A program made the translations under genes and the position numbers. The notes below the pieces were generated by a model. It had not been told where the DNA came from, did no database searches, and saw only the letters and a list, made by a program, of their open reading frames with translations. From NCBI RefSeq assembly GCF_900188085.1, contig NZ_FZOU01000002.1, forward strand, positions 496,001 to 560,000: DNA of 64,000 bases. Direction: 5' to 3'. This stretch comes from Granulicella rosea (lineage in GTDB: Bacteria; Acidobacteriota; Terriglobia; Terriglobales; Acidobacteriaceae). Positions 34,416 to 42,233 of the stretch are shown here, piece after piece. How positions within the stretch are numbered: position 1 is the stretch's first letter; the number at the start of each line of letters is the position of its first letter.

Positions 34416-34897
34416 TGGTCTGCTCCGGCTGCCATGCGGACCTGCCGGAGACGACCGGCCCGACGCATGAGTACATGCTCTCGTCGCCCGCCTGCTGGGC
34501 AGTCTTCGGCGAGTTGCTGGCGCGGGAGTACAGCAACCCCTCGCTGATGCGCCTGCACCGCCTGACGGTCGACGCCTACGCGGTGCAGCATCCCGGGGTC
34601 GATGTTCCGCCTGCGCGCCGGTCGGTCGGGGTCCACCTCTCGCGGCTGTACCTGTTGCTCGAACGCGGCTGGCCAGTGGAGCGGGCGAACGACGCGATGC
34701 TCGTCATCAACCGCTTCAAAGATCGTTGCGAATGGTTGGCGCCACCTTCAATGGCCGGCACGCTGACGGTGCAGGACGTGATGGGCGCGACCTCGCAGGA
34801 CGAACATGAGGAGCGGGTGATGGCCTGGGCTCGGTCGGTCTGGTCTGCCTGGGGAATACATCATGAGACGGTGCGGCGGTGGTGCGCGAGCCTATGA
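34415..34897 (+). CDS. DUF5946 family protein
   Basis: 160 residues with an N-terminal cysteine pair (MVCSGCHADLPETTGPTHEYMLSSPACW), then LHRLTVDAYAVQHPG, RSVGVHLSRLYLLLERGW and a C-terminal EHEERVMAWARSVWSAWGIHHETVRRW. This pattern matches DUF5946, a family without known function; the C-x-x-C and nearby His suggest a bound metal. It is cytosolic, starts within the stop of the membrane-protein gene (TGATG) and overlaps the coding start of the esterase. Confidence 0.75.
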   Translation: MVCSGCHADLPETTGPTHEYMLSSPACWAVFGELLAREYSNPSLMRLHRLTVDAYAVQHPGVDVPPARRSVGVHLSRLYLLLERGWPVERANDAMLVINRFKDRCEWLAPPSMAGTLTVQDVMGATSQDEHEERVMAWARSVWSAWGIHHETVRRWCASL

Positions 34898-35748
34898 TTC
34901 ATCGCTGGATAACGCCCGTCTTTCTCTGCCTCCTGATCGGGTGCGATGCAAAGCCCGCGATAGAAAAGCCAGTCCAACTGCCAGCGGGAGTGGTCTTTCA
35001 GGACAAAATCTTTCACTCCGGCGCGCTGCAGCGGGATGTAACCTACCGCGTCATTCGGCCTGCGTCGATTCCGGCTGCGTCCCAGGCGCATGTGCTGTAC
35101 CTGCTGCACGGCAATGGCAGCGGCTTCCGGGAGTGGTCTCAGTATTCGGCGATCTCACAACTGGCGACGCAGGGGTATGTCCTGGTGATGCCTGAAGGCC
35201 ACTCGACCTACTTCATGAACTCCGCGAGCAAGCCGCAGGACCAGTACGAGGACTACCTGACCCGCGACCTGATTCGCGATGCGGAGAAGGATCTGCCGGC
35301 TCCGCCGGACCGCGCCCACCGCGCCATCGCGGGCGTTTCCATGGGCGGATTCGCCGCCGTCGTCATCGGCCTCGAGCACCCGGATCTATATGGCTTCGCC
35401 GGCGCCCTCAGCCCGCCGATCGATGCAGCGGGACGCCGCTTCACCTTCCGGCGGCTCTCGCAATCGCTGGGCTTCCGCTCGATCTTCGGCCCGTCGGGGA
35501 GCGACGAACGCAGGGCAAAGGATCCGTTCGTCCTCGCGCACACCGTCGATCCGCGGCAAGCGCCTTACATCTTCCTCCCGGTCGGTGAGCAGGAGAGTCT
35601 GGCTGCGCCGGTCCGGGCATACGACGCGCAGTTGACCCGGCAACATCTTCCGCATGAGTTCCAAACGCTGCCCGGCGGGCACGACTGGGCGCAGTGGAAC
35701 CGCCAGTTGCCGGCTTTCGAGAGTGCGCTTGCGGCGCATGCGCCATAA
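34894..35748 (+). CDS. Esterase D-like alpha/beta hydrolase lipoprotein
   Basis: 284 residues from ATG 34894 (a GTG 15 bases upstream is possible). A lipoprotein-type signal ends in LCLLIGC. The hydrolase core shows the oxyanion strand LYLLHGNGSGFREW, the nucleophile elbow AGVSMGGFAA and the catalytic histidine in LPGGHDW. The family (putative esterase, PF00756-like) includes S-formylglutathione hydrolases, mycolyltransferases and feruloyl esterases; as a lipoprotein it more likely cleaves esters of plant or envelope polymers. It overlaps the DUF5946 gene. Confidence 0.85.
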   Translation: MIHRWITPVFLCLLIGCDAKPAIEKPVQLPAGVVFQDKIFHSGALQRDVTYRVIRPASIPAASQAHVLYLLHGNGSGFREWSQYSAISQLATQGYVLVMPEGHSTYFMNSASKPQDQYEDYLTRDLIRDAEKDLPAPPDRAHRAIAGVSMGGFAAVVIGLEHPDLYGFAGALSPPIDAAGRRFTFRRLSQSLGFRSIFGPSGSDERRAKDPFVLAHTVDPRQAPYIFLPVGEQESLAAPVRAYDAQLTRQHLPHEFQTLPGGHDWAQWNRQLPAFESALAAHAP

Positions 35749-35819
35749 CGGAGGCAAGAGCAGTATCTCCGCTTCGCAAAGGATGACAAACATGCGATCA
35801 GGGGTGATACCGTTTTCCT

Positions 35820-36755
35820 ATGGCTGACGCACTTCTCACCTCCGATCTGGGTTCTCTTCCGCTGCTGGCGCGCGGCAAGGTTCGCGATATCTACGCAATC
35901 TCCGAGGCGCCCGGCGCCGATCTGCTCTTCATTGCGACCGACCGCATCTCGGCCTTCGATCATGTGCTGGGCTCGGGCATTCCGGATAAGGGACGCATCC
36001 TCACCCAGATCTCGAAGTTCTGGTTTGAGTTCCTTGCCGACCTGGTTCCCTCGCACGTGATCTCGACCGCGGTCGCCGACTTTCCGGCCGCGATGCAGCC
36101 CTACGCAAGCCAGCTCGAAGGCCGCACCATGCTCGTCCGCCGGGCGGAGATGTTTCCCGTGGAGTGCGTCGTGCGAGGGTATCTCTCGGGCTCCGGCTGG
36201 AAGGACTACCAGGCGACCGGCGGCATCTGCGGCATTCCCCTGCCCGCGGGCCTGCGCGAGTCGGACAAGTTGCCCCAGCCGATCTTCACCCCTGCGGCCA
36301 AGATCAACACCGGCGGCCACGACGAGAACATCAGCTTCGACCTCATGGTCGAGACGATCGGCGCGGCGCATGCCGAGGCGCTGCGCGACCTGACGCTCGC
36401 CATCTACGCCAAGGCGTCCGAATACATGGCGGCCAAGGGAGTGATCCTGGCCGACACGAAGTTCGAGTTCGGACTCATCCGGGACGCAGAAAACCCGGAC
36501 GGGAAGATCACCCTGGCCGACGAGGTGCTCACACCGGATTCCAGCCGCTACTGGCCGGCGGATCGGTATGCGCCGGGAGGCCCGACGCCGTCCTTCGACA
36601 AGCAGTATGTGCGCGACTATCTTGAGTCGATCCGGTGGAACAAGCAGGCTCCCGCGCCGGCGCTGCCGACGGACGTGATCGAGAACACACGCGAGAAGTA
36701 CATGCAGGCCTTCCGGCTGATCACCGGACGTACGGGAATCGAAGACCATGCCTAG
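35820..36755 (+). CDS. purC: Phosphoribosylaminoimidazole-succinocarboxamide synthase (SAICAR synthetase)
   Basis: 311 residues, the longer purC form. Family motifs: LLARGKVRDIY (ATP-binding loop), FIATDRISAFD, ECVVRGYLSGSGWKDY, TKFEFGL and ILADEVLTPDSSRYW. It joins aspartate to CAIR with ATP to make SAICAR in purine synthesis. The 3' end overlaps the following cvpA-like gene by eight bases, a purine-colicin V pairing also seen, in other forms, in Proteobacteria (cvpA-purF). A weak AGGGG stands about 13 bases before the ATG. Confidence 0.97.
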   Translation: MADALLTSDLGSLPLLARGKVRDIYAISEAPGADLLFIATDRISAFDHVLGSGIPDKGRILTQISKFWFEFLADLVPSHVISTAVADFPAAMQPYASQLEGRTMLVRRAEMFPVECVVRGYLSGSGWKDYQATGGICGIPLPAGLRESDKLPQPIFTPAAKINTGGHDENISFDLMVETIGAAHAEALRDLTLAIYAKASEYMAAKGVILADTKFEFGLIRDAENPDGKITLADEVLTPDSSRYWPADRYAPGGPTPSFDKQYVRDYLESIRWNKQAPAPALPTDVIENTREKYMQAFRLITGRTGIEDHA

Positions 36756-37317
36756 CCAGTTAGCCGGCCTGACCGCCTTCGACTGGCTGCTGATCGGCGT
36801 GCTGGCCTGGTCGATGATTGCGGCGTTCATGCGCGGGCTGATCCGGGTGCTCTTCTCGCTCGGCGGCTGGGTCGCGGGCATTCTGCTGGCGAGCTGGAAC
36901 TACCGCCTGCTGGCGCCTCGGCTGCTGGGCTGGGCGCATCCGCTGGCGACGGCGCAGGCCGTGGCCTTCGTTTTAATTCTGGTGGGGGTAATCATCCTTG
37001 CCAGCCTCCTGGGCCGTCTGCTGCGCAAGACTGTCAGCGCTGTCGGTCTGGGGTTTCTCGACCGGCTTGGCGGCGCGGTTTTCGGCTTCGTGCGCGGTTG
37101 TCTGGTGGGCACGGCGATCATGATGCTAATCGCCGCATTTTCGCCGGGTTCGGATGCGGTCGCAAAATCGACGCTAACTCCCTATTTCCTTGCGGGTGCT
37201 CATGCGGTATGCTTTGTCGTACCCGCAGACCTCCAGGCGAAGTTCGCCAACGGCGCAACCAGGCTCAAGCACAACGCGCCCGATTGGATCAAATCGACGG
37301 AACTGCGTCACAATTAG
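36748..37317 (+). CDS. CvpA family membrane protein
   Basis: 189 residues with four hydrophobic segments, matching the CvpA pattern: FDWLLIGVLAWSMIAAFMRGLIRVLFSLGGWVAGILLA near the start and LLRKTVSAVGLGFLDRLGGAVFGFVRG after the third segment. CvpA proteins are required for colicin V production in E. coli and for envelope robustness elsewhere; the exact role is unclear. Translationally coupled to purC. Confidence 0.9.
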   Translation: MPSQLAGLTAFDWLLIGVLAWSMIAAFMRGLIRVLFSLGGWVAGILLASWNYRLLAPRLLGWAHPLATAQAVAFVLILVGVIILASLLGRLLRKTVSAVGLGFLDRLGGAVFGFVRGCLVGTAIMMLIAAFSPGSDAVAKSTLTPYFLAGAHAVCFVVPADLQAKFANGATRLKHNAPDWIKSTELRHN

Positions 37318-37362
37318 CTGTGGGCTAACACCCGGCCATCGACAAAAAAGCGAGGAACGACC

Positions 37363-37647
37363 TTGAAGCGTGAACTGGATGGGCTGATTACGCAGATGCA
37401 CAGCGGCGGAATTTCGTATAACGATGCCGTGCGCCAGTTCAAACGGCGCTACATTCTCGAGGTTCTCTCGCACCATAAGGGCAACCAGTGCAAGGCGGCC
37501 GAAGAGCTGGGCATGCACCGGAACACGCTCAGCCGGACACTGGCCGAACTCGACATGGACTCCGCGCAGATTCGCAACGGCATGCGCCGTCCGCCGATGA
37601 GCGAGCGCCCACGGCTCGTGCCGGGCAAGATCGCCAGCATTCGGTAG
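37363..37647 (+). CDS. Fis-type helix-turn-helix DNA-binding protein
   Basis: 94 residues from a TTG at 37363, preceded by GAGGA at six bases, which decides the start. The C-terminal Fis HTH reads FKRRYILEVLSHHKGNQCKAAEELGMHRNTLSRTLAEL, as in the DNA-binding domain of NtrC-type regulators but without AAA+ or receiver domains. It probably bends DNA or regulates nearby genes. It lies 45 bases after cvpA and directly before the secretin-like gene. Confidence 0.88.
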   Translation: MKRELDGLITQMHSGGISYNDAVRQFKRRYILEVLSHHKGNQCKAAEELGMHRNTLSRTLAELDMDSAQIRNGMRRPPMSERPRLVPGKIASIR

Positions 37648-37693
37648 CGTGAACGCAGCGGTTTCCGCGCTGCTGCGTCCAACCCTCAGCAGT

Positions 37694-39595
37694 ATGACCC
37701 TCTCTTCCAGACCTACGACGGCACGTTGTGCACGGCTTGCGCTTGCAGCCGTGCTTTGTGCTGTTCCCTTGTCTCTCGGCGCCCAGACGTCGACCGCCCC
37801 GACGTTGACAGCCCCGGCGGCAAAGCCGGATCCGAAGAAGGCCGAGGCAGCTTACCTCGATGGCGCCCGGCTGGTCGATCGCGGCGATCTCGCGCATGCC
37901 GAGCCGCTCTTCGCACGGGCTGTCGAGTTGAACCCAACACGAACCGAGTACACCGAGGCGCTGGCGAAGGTACGCGCCGGACGCGTGGCAGATCTACTGC
38001 AGCAGGCCGCCAAAGCGCGCATCGGCGGCGACAAGGCAAAGGCCGACTCCCTGCTCGCCGACGCCCGCAAGGTCGATCCGCGCAATCCGCAGGTGTTGCA
38101 GCAGACCGCCGACAATCTTCCGCCACGCATCGAGATCACACCCGCGAACGGGCCGGAGATCGCCTATGCCGGCGCCATTCAGCTTGCGCCGAACCGCGGG
38201 GATCATGAGTTCCACCTCCACGCCGACACCCAGCAGGTGGTCCGGCAGATCTGCGAGGCATATGGCGTCAAGCCGGTCTTCGACGAGTCCGCCAGCCACA
38301 CCGATCTCAAGTTCGCGCTCGACGCCGCCCCGTATGAGGTGACGATGCCGATTCTGTTGCGCATCACGCACCTGTTCGCCGTGCCGCTCGACGAGCACAC
38401 CCTGCTCTTCGCCAAGGACACGCAGGAGAACCGGCAGAAATTCGAGCGCCAGCTGGAGGAGACGATCCACGTCCCCGGCAGCACGAACGAGCAGATGACC
38501 GAGCTGACGAGCATCATCAAGAACGTTTTCGATGTGAAGCAGGTCTCGAACGTGAACAGCTCGGGCACGCTGCTGATCCGCGCGCCGGAGCCGACCCTGA
38601 AGGTGTTGAACGCGACGCTCGCGGACCTGATCGACGGCGGCGCCGAGGTGATGCTGGAGCTGAAGCTCTACTCGATCGACAAGACCAAGGGAGTCAACAC
38701 CGGCGCGTCCTTGCCGCAGCAGTATGGAGCCTTCAGCGTCGTGGGTTCGGCGGAGACGCTCGTCGCGGCCAACCAGAGTACGCTCAACGCGGCGATCTCC
38801 GCCGGTTACATTACGTTGACTGGCAATCGTATCAATGACCTGATTACAGAGGTCGGCTTCCTGCTTGTTTCGGGCGCCGCGTCAAGTGCGCAGTTTTCAG
38901 GCTTCCTCGGCGCCATCGGCGGCGGCGTGTCGTTGCTGGGTGTCTATCAGGTCGGCGGCGCTACGTTCAATATCGGGATGAACTCGTCCGAGGTGCATGC
39001 GATCGACGATGTTCAGGTACGCGTTGGCGACCGGCAGACGAACACCTTCCGCGTCGGCTCCAAGTATCCCATCACAACCTCGTCCTACAGCGTCAGCACG
39101 GCGAGCACCTCCGCGACGATCAACGGGAGCAGCGCGGCCAGCCTGATCTCGCAGTATCTGGGAACTTCCGGCTCGACCGCGACGACGCCGATGATCCAGT
39201 ACGAAGACCTGGGCCTGACCCTGAAGACGACGCCGGCGGTGCTGAAGTCCGGCATGATCTCGGTGCATCTGGATATGAAGATCGAGGCGCTGACGGGTTC
39301 GAGTCTGGACGGCAACCCGATCCTGACCAGCCGCGCGCTGGCGTCGGATGTGACGCTGAAGGACGGGACGACCGCGATCATTCTTTCGCAGGTGAGCAAG
39401 AGCGAGTCCGGCTCGCTGAACGGCATTCCCGGACTGAGCGAGCTTCCCGGCTTTCAGGACGCGACGGAAAAGACCACGGAGCAGGACTCCTCCGAGCTGC
39501 TGATTTCGATTACGCCGCGCATCATCCGGAGCCATCGCAACGAGTTCGCGGGACCGCGCATGGCCTTTCAGACCTCCGTGCCGCAGGATTATTAG
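37694..39595 (+). CDS. Secretin-like (type II/III secretion) outer-membrane protein
   Basis: About 633 residues from ATG 37694 with a signal peptide (ARLALAAVLCAVPLSLGAQ); a GTG at 37649 is in frame. After a TPR-like stretch (about 40-135) comes an STN/N0-like domain (HLHADTQQVVRQICEAYGVKPVF), an N1-like domain (LTSIIKNVFDVKQVSN...LLIRAPE), and the secretin C-module (VMLELKLYSIDKTKGVN; VRVGDRQTNTFRVGSKYPI; MIQYEDLGLTLKTTP; LLISITPRII). Secretins form 12-15-mer gates for type II secretion, type IV pili or filamentous phage. No other secretion gene is near, so its partners are elsewhere. Confidence 0.87.
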   Translation: MTLSSRPTTARCARLALAAVLCAVPLSLGAQTSTAPTLTAPAAKPDPKKAEAAYLDGARLVDRGDLAHAEPLFARAVELNPTRTEYTEALAKVRAGRVADLLQQAAKARIGGDKAKADSLLADARKVDPRNPQVLQQTADNLPPRIEITPANGPEIAYAGAIQLAPNRGDHEFHLHADTQQVVRQICEAYGVKPVFDESASHTDLKFALDAAPYEVTMPILLRITHLFAVPLDEHTLLFAKDTQENRQKFERQLEETIHVPGSTNEQMTELTSIIKNVFDVKQVSNVNSSGTLLIRAPEPTLKVLNATLADLIDGGAEVMLELKLYSIDKTKGVNTGASLPQQYGAFSVVGSAETLVAANQSTLNAAISAGYITLTGNRINDLITEVGFLLVSGAASSAQFSGFLGAIGGGVSLLGVYQVGGATFNIGMNSSEVHAIDDVQVRVGDRQTNTFRVGSKYPITTSSYSVSTASTSATINGSSAASLISQYLGTSGSTATTPMIQYEDLGLTLKTTPAVLKSGMISVHLDMKIEALTGSSLDGNPILTSRALASDVTLKDGTTAIILSQVSKSESGSLNGIPGLSELPGFQDATEKTTEQDSSELLISITPRIIRSHRNEFAGPRMAFQTSVPQDY

Positions 39596-39706
39596 CTGCG
39601 GCGGAGTATTTGAAAAAAGCCTCGTTTTTCGTGCAGTTTGGTGTGGAAAAGCGGCGTTCGCAAGTTGACCTGCCCCTCGCCGATGGATATAGTTGATCTT
39701 GTGAGA

Positions 39707-39781
39707 GCGGGAGTAGCTCAGTGGTAGAGTGCTTCCTTGCCAAGGAAGATGTCGCCGGTTCGACCCCGGTCTCCCGCTCCA
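39707..39781 (+). tRNA. tRNA-Gly (GCC)
   Basis: 75 bases including an encoded CCA. The acceptor stem GCGGGAG/CTCCCGC closes, the anticodon arm CTTCC-TTGCCAA-GGAAG gives anticodon GCC, and the T arm CCGGTTCGACCCCGG is standard. Identical to the copy at 40002-40076. Confidence 0.97.
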
Positions 39782-39855
39782 AACTTGCTTCAACAAGACC
39801 CTCTGTTTCGAGTAGCTTTCGAGACAACCGACGGGTAAAGTAGAGCTTAACCCAA

Positions 39856-39930
39856 GGCGCGGTACCCAAGTGGTAAGGGAGAGGTCTGCAAAACCTTTAT
39901 GCGTCGGTTCGATCCCGACCCGCGCCTCCA
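39856..39930 (+). tRNA. tRNA-Cys (GCA)
   Basis: 75 bases including CCA. Acceptor stem GGCGCGG/CCGCGCC; anticodon loop CTGCAAA with anticodon GCA closed by a short stem with one G-U pair; T arm TCGGTTCGATCCCGA. Confidence 0.96.
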
Positions 39931-40001
39931 TTTCCTACTTTTCAGTTACGAAGTCTGGTGATGACGGTTGTGTTGTAGTTTGTGTCCTGTAGTTTTAGAG
40001 C

Positions 40002-40076
40002 GCGGGAGTAGCTCAGTGGTAGAGTGCTTCCTTGCCAAGGAAGATGTCGCCGGTTCGACCCCGGTCTCCCGCTCCA
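40002..40076 (+). tRNA. tRNA-Gly (GCC), second copy
   Basis: Base-for-base the same as 39707-39781, including CCA, so a duplicated glycine tRNA flanks the cysteine tRNA. Flanking sequences differ, so the duplication is not an assembly echo of the surrounding DNA. Confidence 0.97.
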
Positions 40077-40144
40077 AAACAACAGTCTGCTTCACCCCCC
40101 CTCTAATCCCCTGCTGTGCATGTAATCTCGACTGAGACAGGTCG

Positions 40145-42199
40145 TTGCGTCTTCAATCGGCGGGTTTGGTGAAAGCTCTCTTTCAAAGCGCCATCTTTCT
40201 GGCATCCCTTCTTCTCTTTCTCAGCGAGCCCATGGCCGCCAAGCAGCTTCTCCCCGTCTTCGGCGGGTCGGCGGCGGTGTGGATCACGTGCCTTGTCTTT
40301 TTTCAGGCCGCGCTGCTGGCTGGGTATCTGTACGCGCATCTGCTGGAGAGGCGGTCCGCGTGGCGTGGCTGGATCGGGCTTCACGTGCTGCTTCTGGCCG
40401 GGGCCACATGCTCGGCTGCAGTCTGGGCGTTTGGCGCCGGTCCTGCCGCCGGAGGAGCGGCGCATCCGTCGCTGCATATCTTTGCCTCGCTTGGCGCGTC
40501 GATCGGAATTCCTTTCCTGCTGCTCGGCTCGACCAGCCCCCTGCTGCAGGTCTGGCTGGGACGCATGCATCCCGGCGGCGTTCCCTACCGGCTCTTCGGG
40601 CTGTCGAATCTCGCCTCGCTGCTGGCTCTGGTCGCGTATCCCAGCGTCATCGAGCCGTACCTGGCGCTGCGCACCCAGCGGACGCTCTGGTTCTGCGGCG
40701 TGCTCCTCTTCGCGGCCATCTCCGCCGTGCTCTCCCGGCAGGTGCGGCGCACGCCTGCGACCCGAAAGGAATCGGAGTTCACAGGAGCTGCCAGTCACCG
40801 CGCGCGCCGATGGATGTGGTTTCTGCTGCCCATGGCCGGCGCGATGCAGCTCAGCGCGGTAACGGCGCACCTGACGGTCAACGTCGCGGCGATTCCCCTG
40901 CTTTGGATTCTCCCGCTTGCGGCCTATCTCGCCACCTTCGTCATCGCGTTTCAATACGCACGGTTCGTGCCGCGCACGGCGATGCTGGGCGTGCTGGCGG
41001 TGATGCTCATCAGCCTGGCCGACTTCCTGACCAAACCCGAGATGGCCGTGCCAATCGGGCTCTCGATCGGCCTCTTTCTGGTGGAGGTATTCGTCGCCTG
41101 CCTCTTCTGCCACACGGAGCTCTACGCCCTGCGGCCGGCTCGGGCGGATGAGGCGACGGGCTTCTACCTGATGATTGCGGCCGGCGGAGCGGCGGGTTCG
41201 GCGCTGATCGGGATCGTTGCGCCGCTCGTCTTCCGGGCGAACTACGATCTGTCGCTGACCTTCGTCCTGACCGCCGCGCTGGCGCTCGCCGCGTGCTGGC
41301 AGGACGGGCCGAAGCAGCGTCTGCTCTGGGGCGGATGCGTTCTGCTGCTTGTGGGGCTCTGCGTCGCGCTGCGCGTCGCCTACCTGCACGACGACATGAT
41401 GGCCACGCGGAACTTCTACGGCAGCCTGAGCGTGAAGCGCAGCATCAGCGAGGATGGCGAGCAGCGCCGCACGCTGATGCATGGCACCATCGTCCATGGG
41501 ACGGAGCTCTTCGGCGAGGGTGTCCTCGCGCCCGCCGCCGTGCGTACGCCGACGACGTACTACGCGCCGGACTCCGGCATTGGGTTGGCCCTGGGCGCAT
41601 GCTGCGGGACACGCGGACGCAACATCGGCGTAGTCGGGCTGGGCGCCGGAACGCTGGCCGCGTATGGCCGCGCGGGCGACCGCATCCGGTTCTACGAGAT
41701 CAACCCAGCCGTACCGCCGATCGCCCGCAATCTGTTCACCTACATCCGCGAGTCTCCTGCCCAGACCACCTTTGCCGAGGGGGACGCGCGCGCCTCGCTC
41801 GCCGCAGAGCCAGCGCAGCGCTTCGACGTACTGGTCGTCGACGCCTTCTCGGGCGACGCGATCCCACTTCACCTGCTCACGCTGCAGGCGCTCGCGATCT
41901 ACCGGCGACACCTCGCGCCCGGCGGCGTACTCGCCTTCCACATCTCGAACCAGTACATCGACCTGAAGCCGGAGTTGGCCGAACTGGCGCTGGCGACGGG
42001 CATGCAGGCGCGCAGCGTCGCGAGCGAACGCAACGAGAGACGCGGCGAGTACCGCGCCGTCTGGGTGCTGCTAGCGGACAACGACCAACTCTTCCGGACA
42101 CCGGAGCTGGCCGCTCACGCCGAACCGCTCGAACGCAACCCGCGCGTTCATGCATGGACGGACGACTACTCCAGCCTGATGCCGCTCATCCGGTGGTAG
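40145..42199 (+). CDS. Fused membrane transporter-like / spermidine-synthase-like protein
   Basis: About 684 residues. The N-terminal half holds ten or more hydrophobic segments (from LFQSAIFLASLLLFLSEPMAAKQLLPVFGGSAAVW) without obvious transporter motifs. The C-terminal 220 residues form a Rossmann methyltransferase/polyamine-synthase-like domain: NIGVVGLGAGTLAAYGR, RIRFYEINPAV, FDVLVVDAFSGDAIPLHLLT. Many bacteria encode such fused MFS/spermidine-synthase proteins; the role is not established. The start is uncertain: TTG 40145 or GTG 40169, neither with a strong ribosome site. Confidence 0.85.
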   Translation: MRLQSAGLVKALFQSAIFLASLLLFLSEPMAAKQLLPVFGGSAAVWITCLVFFQAALLAGYLYAHLLERRSAWRGWIGLHVLLLAGATCSAAVWAFGAGPAAGGAAHPSLHIFASLGASIGIPFLLLGSTSPLLQVWLGRMHPGGVPYRLFGLSNLASLLALVAYPSVIEPYLALRTQRTLWFCGVLLFAAISAVLSRQVRRTPATRKESEFTGAASHRARRWMWFLLPMAGAMQLSAVTAHLTVNVAAIPLLWILPLAAYLATFVIAFQYARFVPRTAMLGVLAVMLISLADFLTKPEMAVPIGLSIGLFLVEVFVACLFCHTELYALRPARADEATGFYLMIAAGGAAGSALIGIVAPLVFRANYDLSLTFVLTAALALAACWQDGPKQRLLWGGCVLLLVGLCVALRVAYLHDDMMATRNFYGSLSVKRSISEDGEQRRTLMHGTIVHGTELFGEGVLAPAAVRTPTTYYAPDSGIGLALGACCGTRGRNIGVVGLGAGTLAAYGRAGDRIRFYEINPAVPPIARNLFTYIRESPAQTTFAEGDARASLAAEPAQRFDVLVVDAFSGDAIPLHLLTLQALAIYRRHLAPGGVLAFHISNQYIDLKPELAELALATGMQARSVASERNERRGEYRAVWVLLADNDQLFRTPELAAHAEPLERNPRVHAWTDDYSSLMPLIRW

Positions 42200-42233
42200 G
42201 CGCCGCAGGGTTGAGTTTCTGAATCCAAAGAAC

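Noticed and set aside
38897-39931. 344-residue - strand frame across the tRNA genes
   Set aside because: Its apparent start (EARVGIEPTHKGFADLSLTTWVPRLG) is the well-known false translation of tRNA genes.
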